A DNA stretch of 64,000 nt from Pseudoxanthomonas sp. J31 (GTDB lineage: Bacteria; Pseudomonadota; Gammaproteobacteria; Xanthomonadales; Xanthomonadaceae), in contig NZ_AZNZ01000004.1 in assembly GCF_000510725.1 (NCBI RefSeq), forward strand, positions 186,001 to 250,000. Reading direction: 5' to 3'. The position numbers and the translations under genes are program-made. Below are positions 1 through 7,563 of this stretch, piece by piece (within the stretch, counting starts at the first letter, position 1; every line of letters starts with the position of its first letter). Under the pieces are notes generated by a model, which did not search any database, had not been told where the DNA came from, and saw only the letters and a program-made list of their open reading frames with translations.

Positions 1-951
1 CACGCCGATGAGGGTGAAGCCGAAGGCCACGGTGATGCCGTGCACGCCGTCGAACAGCAGTGCCACCGCCCCCAGGCCAGCCAGGCCGCCACTGGCCAGC
101 GGCAGCGCGCCCAGCAGCGGGATGCTCCAGCGCCGGTAGGCAAGGCCCAGCAACAGCAGCAGGCCGACGGTGTCGACCGTGCCGATCCACGAGACCTCGC
201 GCTCGGTGCGCTCGCGGATGGCCACGGCGAAAGCGCCGGGGCCGCTCATCTCCAGCCGGGTCGCCGCGCCTTCGGGGCGGCTGGCTTCGAACGCGGCCTG
301 GATTGCCGCCACCGCCGCCTGCTGGGCGGCGCTGTCGAAGCCGGCGGCGGTGGTCTGCACCAGCAGCAGGGCCCGTTCCCCGGCCTGGTCGAACCACACG
401 CCGTGGCGGCGCCCGGGCGCCTGCGCCGGCTGCCAGGCCTCGGCCAGGCGCAGGATTTCCAGGGTGGGGTCGGAGGGCAGCAGCGGCTCGACCAGGTCGG
501 CCGCCGGCGAACCAAGGTCCTGCAGCCGCTGCTCCAGTTCCTCGCGCAGCGTCCCCGCATCCAGCGACTGCGCCTGCGGCGCGGGCGAGAGCAGGTAGCG
601 GTACGGGCGCAGGCCTTCGGGCACCGCCTCCAGGCCGGCGTCCTCGCCGTTGGCGACCAGCGCGATGCCGGGCCGCGCGGCCAGCTCCACCGCCAGCGCG
701 CGCGAATGCGCGGCCAAAGTCCCGTCGTCGGCGCCGGACAGGGCCAGCAGCAGCAGGCGCGAGCCCGGGCCCTCGCCCAGCTCGTCCACCAGCAGCACCT
801 GCGCCGGCGTGCGCGGGCTGGGCAGGAAGCGGCGCAGGTCCTCCTCCATCCGCAGTCCACGCGACAGCAGCCAGCCGCCCAGCGACAGCAGCGCCACCCA
901 GCCCAGCAGCAGGGCCAGGCGCGCGCGGCCGCGCGGTTCGCGGAAACCCAT
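1..951 (-). CDS. MMPL/RND-family lipid exporter, N-terminal part (cut by left edge)
   Basis: Only the first 317 codons are in the window, and the frame is open to the left edge. The protein starts MGFREPRGRARLALLLGW and has one N-terminal membrane helix (about residues 9-29). A large periplasmic domain follows, then a helix cluster near residue 265 onward (VGLLLLLGLAYRRWSIP, then LLGALPLASGGLAGLG), the layout of MMPL exporters. It begins 6 nt after the stop of the LolA-like gene and ends the visible part of the pigment operon. By analogy with aryl-polyene clusters it would move the finished polyene lipid across the inner membrane. Family assignment is solid; substrate is inferred from context. 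Confidence 0.85.
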   Translation of the reverse strand, partial: MGFREPRGRARLALLLGWVALLSLGGWLLSRGLRMEEDLRRFLPSPRTPAQVLLVDELGEGPGSRLLLLALSGADDGTLAAHSRALAVELAARPGIALVANGEDAGLEAVPEGLRPYRYLLSPAPQAQSLDAGTLREELEQRLQDLGSPAADLVEPLLPSDPTLEILRLAEAWQPAQAPGRRHGVWFDQAGERALLLVQTTAAGFDSAAQQAAVAAIQAAFEASRPEGAATRLEMSGPGAFAVAIRERTEREVSWIGTVDTVGLLLLLGLAYRRWSIPLLGALPLASGGLAGLGAVALLFDGVHGITVAFGFTLIGV

Positions 952-957
952 GCGCGC

Positions 958-1617
958 TTACTCCGTGGCGCCGTGGCAGAGCGCGGCCAGGGCCTGCGCG
1001 TCCTCGACCCCGGCCGCGGCCGCGGCGGCGCCGGCCATCAGCGTGCGCTGCGGCTCGCCGCGCACCGGATGGCTTTCCACGCACAGCAGTTCGGCGTTTC
1101 GGCCATGCACCTCGATCCGGGCCAGCGAACGCGCCAGCTTCGGGTCGCGCGGCTGCAGGCGCAGGGTCCAGGCCTGCAGGGTGCCGGCGGACTGCACCTG
1201 GTAGGTGCGCTGCAGGCGCTCCAGGTCGCCCGCCAGCAGCGCGCCGAAGCCGTCCTGGATCGCCTCCAGCTCCGGCACCTGCTGCAGCGACACCCGCCGC
1301 GGCGCGCGCCCGGCACGCTCGATCACCGCCTCGCCGGCGGCCAGCGTGGTGGTTTCCGCGTACGGCACCCGCACCTCGCGCACCAGGCGGCCGTCGGCCT
1401 CGCGCCGGTACTGGCCCTCGATGCGTAGCGGCTTGCGCAGCATCGCCGACTGCCGCACCTCCACGAACCCGGTGTGGCTGGGCGCCGGCTGCGCCACCGC
1501 GCGCAGGATCGCCGCCGGGGCCGGCGCGGTCTCAGCGGCTGCCGGCAGCGCGGTCGCGCATGCCAGCAGCAGGGCCGGCAGCAGGCGCCGCGGCGCCGGT
1601 CGGGAGGGATGCGTCAT
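958..1617 (-). CDS. LolA-like outer-membrane lipoprotein carrier of the pigment operon
   Basis: 219 aa from the ATG at 1617, giving a clear signal peptide (PRRLLPALLLACATALPAAA). The mature part has the LolA-type pattern of a recognition segment (GFVEVRQSAMLRKPLRIEGQ) followed by beta-rich repeats. LolA homologues are standard parts of aryl-polyene and xanthomonadin clusters next to the MMPL exporter, where they probably chaperone the lipid through the periplasm. A longer in-frame start at 1692 would put 25 residues before the signal peptide and is less likely. The first 86 bp overlap the end of the acyltransferase gene in another frame. Substrate is inferred. Confidence 0.8.
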   Translation of the reverse strand: MTHPSRPAPRRLLPALLLACATALPAAAETAPAPAAILRAVAQPAPSHTGFVEVRQSAMLRKPLRIEGQYRREADGRLVREVRVPYAETTTLAAGEAVIERAGRAPRRVSLQQVPELEAIQDGFGALLAGDLERLQRTYQVQSAGTLQAWTLRLQPRDPKLARSLARIEVHGRNAELLCVESHPVRGEPQRTLMAGAAAAAAGVEDAQALAALCHGATE

Positions 1618-2542
1618 CGTCGTTCCAGAAGTCGAAGAAGTTGAACCAGTTGTACTCGGCACCGCGGGCGTAGTGCTCCAGGCGCGCGGCATAGGCCGCC
1701 ACCTGTTGCCGCAACCACTCCGCGCGCCCTTCGCGCCCCGGCGGCGGCGTGGCCACCGGATCGAGGAAAGGCTCGAAGCACAGTTCGTAGCGGTTGCCGC
1801 CGCGGTACAGGCCGAAGCACAGCAGCACCGGTGCGTGCAGCGCCAGCGCCAGCCGCCACGGCGTCAGCGGCAGCCGCGCCGGGTGGCCGAGGAAGGGCAC
1901 GGCCACGGTTTCCTCGTGGCCATGGACGCGGTCGACCAGCAGCGCGACCAGGGCGCCCTGCTGCAGCGCGTGCTGCATCTCCAGCGCGATCGCCGGTCCG
2001 GGCAGGGCGCCGTCGATCACCCCGGCGGCCAGCGCCGGGTCCAGCGAATCGAACACTTCGGTCAGCACCGGGTTCTGGCCGCGGTCCAGCACGATCCGCA
2101 CCTGCAGCCCGGGGCGCCGCCGCGACAGCACCCGCAGCGCGTCGAAGCTGCCCAGGTGCGAGCCGAACAGCAGCGCGCCGCGGCCCTGGTCCAGCAACGC
2201 CTCCAGGTGCTCCAGGCCATGCACGTCGATGTCGAACACCTCCATGCGCCCGCCCAGCAGGAACACCCGGTCCAGGATCGTGGCCGAGAAGGTGTGGATG
2301 TGCCGCGCCACCTGCCACAGCGAGGCGCGGCGGCCGCGCACCCGCGACAGCCAGGAGCGCGAGGCGCGGCGCTCGGCGCCACGCATGCACAGGAAGTAGG
2401 CCACGATCGGGTACAGGCACAGCCGCGCCAGGCCGCGGCCGCCGCCGCGGGCGATCCCGAGGATCAGCCGGATCATGGCCCGGTTGCCGCCCTCCGGGCG
2501 CTGCTTCCACGCCGCCGTGGGCTTGCCCGGCTCAGCGGCCAT
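1532..2542 (-). CDS. LpxL/HtrB-type acyltransferase of the pigment operon
   Basis: 336 aa. It contains the lysophospholipid acyltransferase signature: HLGSFDALRVL (the HX4D motif, about residues 129-135), then VLDRGQNPV and DRVHGHEETVAVPFLG. This is the family of lipid A late acyltransferases, here shorter and placed in an aryl-polyene-type operon, where such enzymes are thought to attach the polyene acyl chain to a lipid. The alternative start MIRLILGIA (residue 23, position 2476) is possible. The chosen start overlaps the dehydratase gene by 11 bp. The C-terminal tail is low-complexity Ala/Pro/Gly because it shares DNA with the LolA signal-peptide region. Confidence 0.85.
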   Translation of the reverse strand: MAAEPGKPTAAWKQRPEGGNRAMIRLILGIARGGGRGLARLCLYPIVAYFLCMRGAERRASRSWLSRVRGRRASLWQVARHIHTFSATILDRVFLLGGRMEVFDIDVHGLEHLEALLDQGRGALLFGSHLGSFDALRVLSRRRPGLQVRIVLDRGQNPVLTEVFDSLDPALAAGVIDGALPGPAIALEMQHALQQGALVALLVDRVHGHEETVAVPFLGHPARLPLTPWRLALALHAPVLLCFGLYRGGNRYELCFEPFLDPVATPPPGREGRAEWLRQQVAAYAARLEHYARGAEYNWFNFFDFWNDDDASLPTGAAAPAAGPAAGMRDRAAGSR

Positions 2543-2825
2543 CGCCGGCCTCCGCGCGCAACTGGCCGCTGGCCAGCACGGTGTCGCCGCGGCGCACCTG
2601 GAAGCGCCAGGCCGGCGGTGCGCCGTCCAGCACCACCTCGGCCTCCTCGCCGGGCAGCAGCGGATGCAGGAACTTCACCTGCGGCAATTGCAGCGGCCCC
2701 TGCGTGCCATGGGCGGCTTCCACCGCCTCCAGCACGCGCTCGAGCAGGACCACGCCGGGCACCAGCGGGCGCCCGGGGAAATGCCCGTCCAGGCACGGAT
2801 CATCGGCGGGAATGGTGAAACGCAT
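2532..2825 (-). CDS. FabA/FabZ-like hotdog dehydratase (thioester dehydrase)
   Basis: 97 aa from the ATG at 2825; a TTG two codons earlier is also in frame. It carries the FabZ-like signature HFPGRPLVPGVVLLE (about residues 15-29), where the His sits in the hotdog active site. At fewer than 100 aa it is a minimal single-hotdog subunit. In aryl-polyene and xanthomonadin biosynthesis such proteins dehydrate 3-hydroxyacyl-ACP intermediates, creating the conjugated double bonds. It sits between the COG4648 membrane protein and the acyltransferase in the same operon. Confidence 0.85.
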   Translation of the reverse strand: MRFTIPADDPCLDGHFPGRPLVPGVVLLERVLEAVEAAHGTQGPLQLPQVKFLHPLLPGEEAEVVLDGAPPAWRFQVRRGDTVLASGQLRAEAGDGR

Positions 2826-2855
2826 CGGCAAAGGATAGCCCGCCGCGGCCGCGGC

Positions 2856-3590
2856 TCAGCCCAGCAGGTCGCGCCAGAACTTCGGCCCCAGGGCCGCCAT
2901 CTGGCGCAGGAAGTCCAGGCCGTTGCGGTAGGGCTGGCGCGGGAAGCGGCGCTTGCGCCAGGCGAATTCGCCGAGCATGAAGCCGCCGACCACGCCGTAG
3001 TTGAGCAGGTTGGCGAACCAGGACCAGGCCTGCGGCGAAACCGCCAGCGGCGGCGTGCGCCCCAGGGCATGCAGCACCCCGCCCGGCTCCGCCCACAGCG
3101 CCAGCAGCGCATTGGCCACGGTCAGCAGGGCCAGCACCCCGGCCCAGCCGGCGGTGAGCCGGCGCGCGTAGGTTTCCAGTTCGGCGGTCATCGGCTGCCC
3201 GGCGCGCTCGTGCAGCGCGCGCACGATGCGCGCGATCAGCGGCACCCGCCCGCCCCACAGGCTGCGAGCGAACCACCACGCCAGCCAGCCGGTGAACAGC
3301 ACCGGCGGTGCAAGCAGCAGCAGCTGCGGCCAGGGGCCGCCGTCGAGCCGGGCCAGGCCGGCCAGCAGCAGCCCCAGCAGGGCCAGGGCCCAAAGCCGCC
3401 GCCTCAGCAGCGGCGCGGCCAGCAGCAGCAGGACCAGGTCGGCCAGGGCGAAGCTGGCCCAGGGCCCACCGCGGGTGGTGGCGGCATGGGCCAGGAACGG
3501 ATAGGCCACGCACAACAGCAGCTGCAGCGGCAGCAGCAGGGCCGGCGCGGCGCCGCGCGGGGTCTCAGCCGGCGCGCTGGGACTGCACAT
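2856..3590 (-). CDS. COG4648-type polytopic membrane protein of the pigment operon
   Basis: 244 aa with about six hydrophobic segments, including an N-terminal one (LLLPLQLLLCVAYPFLAHA) and a pair near residues 55-100. The C-terminus is WSWFANLLNYGVVGGFMLGE, then a basic stretch and FLRQMAALGPKFWRDLLG. This resembles the COG4648 membrane proteins found in aryl-polyene clusters, whose biochemical role is not established. It starts 26 bp inside the end of the ACP gene, so translation is probably coupled. The start codon is not certain, but the family call does not depend on it. Confidence 0.75.
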   Translation of the reverse strand: MCSPSAPAETPRGAAPALLLPLQLLLCVAYPFLAHAATTRGGPWASFALADLVLLLLAAPLLRRRLWALALLGLLLAGLARLDGGPWPQLLLLAPPVLFTGWLAWWFARSLWGGRVPLIARIVRALHERAGQPMTAELETYARRLTAGWAGVLALLTVANALLALWAEPGGVLHALGRTPPLAVSPQAWSWFANLLNYGVVGGFMLGEFAWRKRRFPRQPYRNGLDFLRQMAALGPKFWRDLLG

Positions 3591-3849
3591 GTGCCGCCAG
3601 CGCGCGCAGCGAGGCGAAGATGCGGTGGTTGTCCTCGCCGTCCGAGCGCAGCTGCACGCCGTAACGCTTGGCCACCGCCAGCGACAACTCCAGCGCGTCG
3701 ATCGAGTCCAGCCCCAGGCCGTCGTTGAACAGCGGCGCTTCCGGGTCGATCCCGTGCGGATCGACGCCCTCCAGGTTGAGGCACTCCACCAGGAGTTCGG
3801 CCAGTTCGCGCTCGGCTTCGGTCTGCGGCATTGCTTTGTCCACGGTCAT
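3565..3849 (-). CDS. Acyl carrier protein of the pigment operon
   Basis: 94 aa. The phosphopantetheine attachment motif is GLGLDSIDALEL, with Ser at about residue 49. Around it is the usual ACP four-helix pattern, ending in an Ala-rich helix (FASLRALAAHVQSQRAG). ATG at 3849; a second ATG (MPQTEAERE) lies at 3831. It is the first gene of the visible minus-strand operon and faces xanB2. By analogy with the Xanthomonas system, an ACP receives 3-hydroxybenzoate activated by an AMP ligase and serves as the starter unit of the polyene. Probable XanC counterpart, but clusters usually encode more than one ACP, so I leave the symbol blank. Confidence 0.9.
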   Translation of the reverse strand: MTVDKAMPQTEAERELAELLVECLNLEGVDPHGIDPEAPLFNDGLGLDSIDALELSLAVAKRYGVQLRSDGEDNHRIFASLRALAAHVQSQRAG

Positions 3850-3930
3850 GCAGGGCCGGCAACGATCCGGCATTGGCCGTTCCCGCGCAAGCCCGCGAAG
3901 GCCCAAGCGCGGGCCTGACGGGCCTCGCGC

Positions 3931-3936
3931 TATCAT
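3931..3936 (+). promoter_or_regulatory. Possible -10 box for xanB2
   Basis: TATCAT lies between the divergent ACP and xanB2 genes, about 120 bp before the xanB2 start. No good -35 hexamer is seen at 17 bp spacing, so support is weak. Confidence 0.3.
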
Positions 3937-3970
3937 GTGCGCCCTTCCAGCAATGCCCGGTTTCCAGCGC

Positions 3971-4060
3971 ATGACCGAGAACGACCCGACGGCCCCTCCG
4001 ACCGCGCCGACGGCGCCCGCGGAGGAGGCAGGCGTGGTCGCGCCGGGAGGCCGGCCGTGA
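3971..4060 (+). CDS. Possible 29-aa leader ORF coupled to xanB2
   Basis: An ATG-started ORF encodes a 29-residue Pro/Ala/Thr-rich peptide (MTENDPTAPPTAPTAP, then AEEAGVV, then APGGRP). Its stop codon overlaps the GTG of xanB2 as GTGA. The xanB2 ribosome-binding site GGGAGG (4045-4050) lies inside it, so it could control xanB2 by translational coupling. There is no homology that I recognise, and the peptide may be fortuitous. It would be missed by ordinary length cut-offs. Confidence 0.35.
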   Translation: MTENDPTAPPTAPTAPAEEAGVVAPGGRP

Positions 4061-5073
4061 GCCGCCCGCTGCCGCTGCCCGGTTCCGACGCCTGCCTGCG
4101 GGTCGGCTACGCCCCGGCCCACACCCTGCAGGCGCAGCTGGACGACCCGCGGACCCTGGCCGTGTTCGGCTTCGGCGCCGGCGCGGCGGCGCATGCCGAC
4201 CCGCGCTACCTGCGCGTGCCCCTGCAGCCGCTGCAGGACGAGGCGGTGATCGAGGTGTGGCGCGCCGCCGGCCCGGTCAGCCACGGCCGCCAGGGCGAAG
4301 TGGCCTGGGCCAGCGACGGCCGCCTGCTGTTCGGCGCCGTGGAAGTGGCCGAGCCGGACGGCGGCGACATCGAGGCCGCCGCGCGCCAGGCCTACCTGTG
4401 CATGGGCGCGTTCCTCGCCGCCGCCCCCGCCGGCCACCTGCTGCGGGTGTGGAACTACATGGACGCCATCACTCTGGGCGAGGGCGACGAGGAGCGCTAC
4501 CGCCGCTTCTGCGTCGGCCGCGTCGCCGGCCTCGGCCAGCTCGACGCCACCCGCCTGCCGGCCGCCACCGCGATCGGCCGCTGCGACGGCCGCCGCGTGC
4601 TGCAGGTGTACTGGCTGGCCGCCGCCGGTCCCGGCACCCCGCTGGAGAATCCGCGCCAGGTCAGCGCCTACCGCTACCCGCGCCAGTACGGGCCGCAGCC
4701 GCCGAGCTTCGCCCGCGCCATGCTGCCGCCCACCGGCAGCGACATGCCGCTGCTGCTGTCCGGCACCGCCGCCATCGTCGGCCATGCCTCGCAGCACGCC
4801 GGCTCGGTCGAAGCCCAGGTGGACGAGACCCTGGCCAACATCGGCGTGCTGATCGCCTCGGCACGCCGGATCCGGCCCTCGCTGCCGCCCGCGCCGGACG
4901 CGGCCACCCCGCTGAAGGCCTACGTGCGCCACCCCGGGGACGCCGCGGCGGTGGCCGCGCGCCTGGACCAGCACCTGGGGCGGCAGGTGCCGCGCCTGCT
5001 GCTGCACGCCCAGGTCTGCCGCCGCGAACTGCTGGTGGAGATCGACGGCGCCCACGGCGTGCCGCTGGTCTGA
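4057..5073 (+). CDS. xanB2: Chorismatase XanB2 (3-/4-hydroxybenzoate synthase)
   Basis: 338 aa from a GTG start that has GGGAGG six bases upstream. The sequence matches the chorismatase family (XanB2, FkbO, Hyg5; older name pteridine-dependent deoxygenase-like). Recognisable parts are the N-terminal LRVGYAPAHTLQAQLDD, the central RVWNYMDAITLGEGDEERYR, and the C-terminal part with SGTAAIVGHASQHAG and GVPLV near the end. In Xanthomonas XanB2 hydrolyses chorismate to 3- and 4-hydroxybenzoate, feeding xanthomonadin and coenzyme Q. It is divergent from the pigment operon, as expected. An upstream in-frame ATG (3937) would add 40 residues of unlikely composition. Confidence 0.92.
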   Translation: MSRPLPLPGSDACLRVGYAPAHTLQAQLDDPRTLAVFGFGAGAAAHADPRYLRVPLQPLQDEAVIEVWRAAGPVSHGRQGEVAWASDGRLLFGAVEVAEPDGGDIEAAARQAYLCMGAFLAAAPAGHLLRVWNYMDAITLGEGDEERYRRFCVGRVAGLGQLDATRLPAATAIGRCDGRRVLQVYWLAAAGPGTPLENPRQVSAYRYPRQYGPQPPSFARAMLPPTGSDMPLLLSGTAAIVGHASQHAGSVEAQVDETLANIGVLIASARRIRPSLPPAPDAATPLKAYVRHPGDAAAVAARLDQHLGRQVPRLLLHAQVCRRELLVEIDGAHGVPLV

Positions 5074-5149
5074 ACCCGACCCCGGGGCGTTGCAGCCCGG
5101 TGGTGCGCGTGGCCTGATGGCGGGCATCGTCCGCCACCGGGAGATCGCC

Positions 5150-6442
5150 ATGCCGCGCCTGCGCACCTGTCTGTCCGCCCTGCTCCTTGCCTGCGCCTTC
5201 GCCGCCGGCGCCACCCCGCCCGGCTTCGACGGCCGCGCCGGGGTCGCCCGCGTCGACCAGGCGCGCATCGACGCGGCGCTTTCCGGGCTGGTCGACTCCG
5301 GCCAGATCGTGGGCGTCTCCGCCCTGGTCTGGCAGGACGGGCGCGAGGCCTACTTCGGCGCCTTCGGCCTGGCCGACCGCGAGGCCGCGCGACCGATGGC
5401 GCGCGACACCCTGGTGCAGATCTTCTCGATGACCAAGCCGGTCACCGGCGTGGCCCTGATGCAGCTGTACGAGCAGGGCCGCTTCGGCCTGGACGACCCG
5501 GTCTCGCGCTACCTGCCCGAGTTCGCCGCGACCCGGGTCTACGGCGGCACCGATGCCCAGGGCCAACCGCTGCTGCTGGAGCCGCGGCGGCCGATCACGA
5601 TCCGCGACCTGCTGCGCCACACCGCGGGCATGGCCGGCGGCGACGCGCCCGAACCGGTGGGCGGCTACTACCGCGCCGCCGATCCGGACAACCTCGACAA
5701 CACCCTGGAGGAAGCCGTGCGGCGCATGGCCGGGGTGCCGCTGCTGTACCAGCCGGGCGAGCAGTGGCTGTACTCGCCGGCGGTGGACGTGCAGGCGCGC
5801 CTGGTCGAGGTGCTGTCGGGCATGCCGTTCGGGCAGTACCTGCAGCGCCACGTGTTCGGCCCGCTGAAGATGAAGGACACCCGCTACACCCTGCGTCCGC
5901 AGGACCGGCCGCGCATGGCCGCGCTGTACCGGCGCAGCGACGACGGCGTGCTGACCCGCATCCCCGACGAACAGGCCTATGCCCTCAACGGCCGCCAGCG
6001 CAAGCTCACCCCGGGCAGCTGGGGCCTGGTCTCCAGCCTCGACGACTACATGCGCTTCGCGCGCATGCTGCTGGGCGGCGGCGAGCTGGACGGGGTGCGG
6101 GTGCTGCAGCCGGCCACGGTGCGGCTGATGGCGACCGACGCGCTGCCGGCCGCGGTCGGCCCGGGCGAGCGCTCGTGGCTGCCGAGCAAGGGCCAGGTCG
6201 GCTTCGGCATCGACTTCGCCGTGCGCGTGGCACCGCCGGCCGATGCGGAGGAAGCTTCCGGCGAGGTCGGTGAGTTCTTCTGGGACGGGGTGGCCAATAC
6301 CCTGTTCTGGGTGGACCCGGCCAACCAGCTGGCGGCGGTGCTGTTCGCGCAGTGGCTGCCGTTCGGCAAGGTGCCGCTGCACAAGGCCTTCCGCGACGCG
6401 GTCTACGCCGACGATTCCTCCGCCGCCGCGCCGCGGCCGTAG
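5150..6442 (+). CDS. Secreted serine hydrolase, beta-lactamase class C / esterase fold
   Basis: 430 aa from the ATG at 5150, giving a signal peptide (RLRTCLSALLLACAFAAGA). The catalytic SxxK motif is FSMTKPV, with Ser about residue 93. The second motif reads YSP (WLYSPAVDV), the form seen in esterases of family VIII and related hydrolases rather than the YxN of true AmpC enzymes. The motif order and length fit the COG1680 group. Substrate unknown; resistance to beta-lactams should not be assumed. Longer in-frame starts at 5090 and 5117 would bury the signal peptide. Confidence 0.85.
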   Translation: MPRLRTCLSALLLACAFAAGATPPGFDGRAGVARVDQARIDAALSGLVDSGQIVGVSALVWQDGREAYFGAFGLADREAARPMARDTLVQIFSMTKPVTGVALMQLYEQGRFGLDDPVSRYLPEFAATRVYGGTDAQGQPLLLEPRRPITIRDLLRHTAGMAGGDAPEPVGGYYRAADPDNLDNTLEEAVRRMAGVPLLYQPGEQWLYSPAVDVQARLVEVLSGMPFGQYLQRHVFGPLKMKDTRYTLRPQDRPRMAALYRRSDDGVLTRIPDEQAYALNGRQRKLTPGSWGLVSSLDDYMRFARMLLGGGELDGVRVLQPATVRLMATDALPAAVGPGERSWLPSKGQVGFGIDFAVRVAPPADAEEASGEVGEFFWDGVANTLFWVDPANQLAAVLFAQWLPFGKVPLHKAFRDAVYADDSSAAAPRP

Positions 6443-6460
6443 CCGCGCGCGCCGGCGCGC

Positions 6461-7522
6461 TCAGTTGGCCGCCGGGATGCAGTCACCCTGGTCGCGGCCC
6501 AGGCCGAAGCGCGGACGCGGCTTGCACGGCGGCAGCTGCGGCGCCTGCGCGGCGGCCCGCTTCGCCGCCTCGGCGCGCGCGGCCTGCAGGCGCTGCGCCT
6601 TGAACTTGTCCAGCGCCGCGCGGATCTGCGGCAACGCCGCCAGCGCGGCCTTCTCGCCCTCGAGGATGGCCTGGTTGCGGCGGGTGAAGTCGGCCGAGCC
6701 GTAGTCGAGCACATTCGGGCGGATCACCACGTCGGCGCGCGCCAGCTCCTGCTCGCCCAGGCGCTGGCCCATGATCGAGATCGACTGGTTGACGATGCCC
6801 AGCATGCCGTCCGGGCGCTTGCCGGTGGCCTTGCTGGAAATGTCCACGGCGATGACGAAGTCGGCGCCCAGCTGGCGCGCCGCGTCCACCGGCACCGGGC
6901 TGACCACGCCGCCGTCCACGTACTGGTACTGGCCGATGGTCACCGGCTCGAACACGCCGGGGACGCTGCTGGAGGCGCGCACCGCCTGGCCGGTGTTGCC
7001 ACGCACGAACACGGTGCGCTCGCCGGTCTCCAGGCGGGTGGCGACCGCGGCGAACGGCTTGCGCAGGCGCTCGATCGGGCGCTTGCCGACCTGCGCGTTG
7101 ACGTAGTCCTGCAGGGCCACGCCCTGGATCAGGCCGCCGGAGAACAGGCGCACGTCGCGGATCTTGGCCTCGTCCAGCGCCACCGCCTTCTCCTGCAGCT
7201 GGAACGGGTCCATGCCGCCGGCGTAGAGCGCGCCGACCACGCTGCCGGCGCTGGTGCCCGCGACCACGTCCGGGGCCAGGCCGTTGGCCTCCAGCATCTT
7301 GATCACGCCGATGTGGGCGAAGCCCTTGGCCGCGCCACCGCCCAGGGCCAGGCCGATCTTCGGCGGCGGCAGCACCGGGTCGGGCACGACCGGCGCCACC
7401 GGCTGCGGCGGGGTCGGGCGGGTGTTGTCGCCACCGCAGGCCGCCAGCAGCACGCCGGCCAGCAGCGGCAGCAGCAGGCGCCAGCGGCGCGGGCGGGAAC
7501 GACGGGAAGCAGGCTGGTTCAC
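6461..7522 (-). CDS. Patatin-like phospholipase lipoprotein
   Basis: 353 aa from a GTG at 7522. The N-terminus is a lipoprotein signal peptide ending in a lipobox (GVLLAACGG), so it is probably membrane anchored. Patatin motifs are complete: oxyanion loop ALGGGAAKGFAHIGV, nucleophile GTSAG, and the dyad Asp in VDGGVVSPVPV. This is the RssA-like bacterial group. The C-terminus is an Ala/Lys-rich helix followed by a Pro-rich tail with two Cys. Lipid acyl hydrolase activity is a family inference. Its probable -10 box overlaps the stop codon of the upstream ligase gene. Confidence 0.88.
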   Translation of the reverse strand: MNQPASRRSRPRRWRLLLPLLAGVLLAACGGDNTRPTPPQPVAPVVPDPVLPPPKIGLALGGGAAKGFAHIGVIKMLEANGLAPDVVAGTSAGSVVGALYAGGMDPFQLQEKAVALDEAKIRDVRLFSGGLIQGVALQDYVNAQVGKRPIERLRKPFAAVATRLETGERTVFVRGNTGQAVRASSSVPGVFEPVTIGQYQYVDGGVVSPVPVDAARQLGADFVIAVDISSKATGKRPDGMLGIVNQSISIMGQRLGEQELARADVVIRPNVLDYGSADFTRRNQAILEGEKAALAALPQIRAALDKFKAQRLQAARAEAAKRAAAQAPQLPPCKPRPRFGLGRDQGDCIPAAN

Positions 7523-7557
7523 GGCGGGACTACGGGAGCGGACGGGATTGCGGGGCG

Positions 7558-7563
7558 ATTCTA
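7558..7563 (-). promoter_or_regulatory. Probable -10 box of the patatin gene
   Basis: Minus-strand TAGAAT, whose first three bases are the TAG stop of the AMP ligase gene. It would give a leader of about 30 nt before the GTG at 7522. It fits the TANNNT boxes seen elsewhere in the window. No clear -35 hexamer. Confidence 0.45.

Noticed and set aside
5150-6442. A beta-lactam resistance gene
   Set aside because: The second motif is YSP rather than YxN, and the sequence fits the broad esterase/peptidase group; resistance cannot be claimed.
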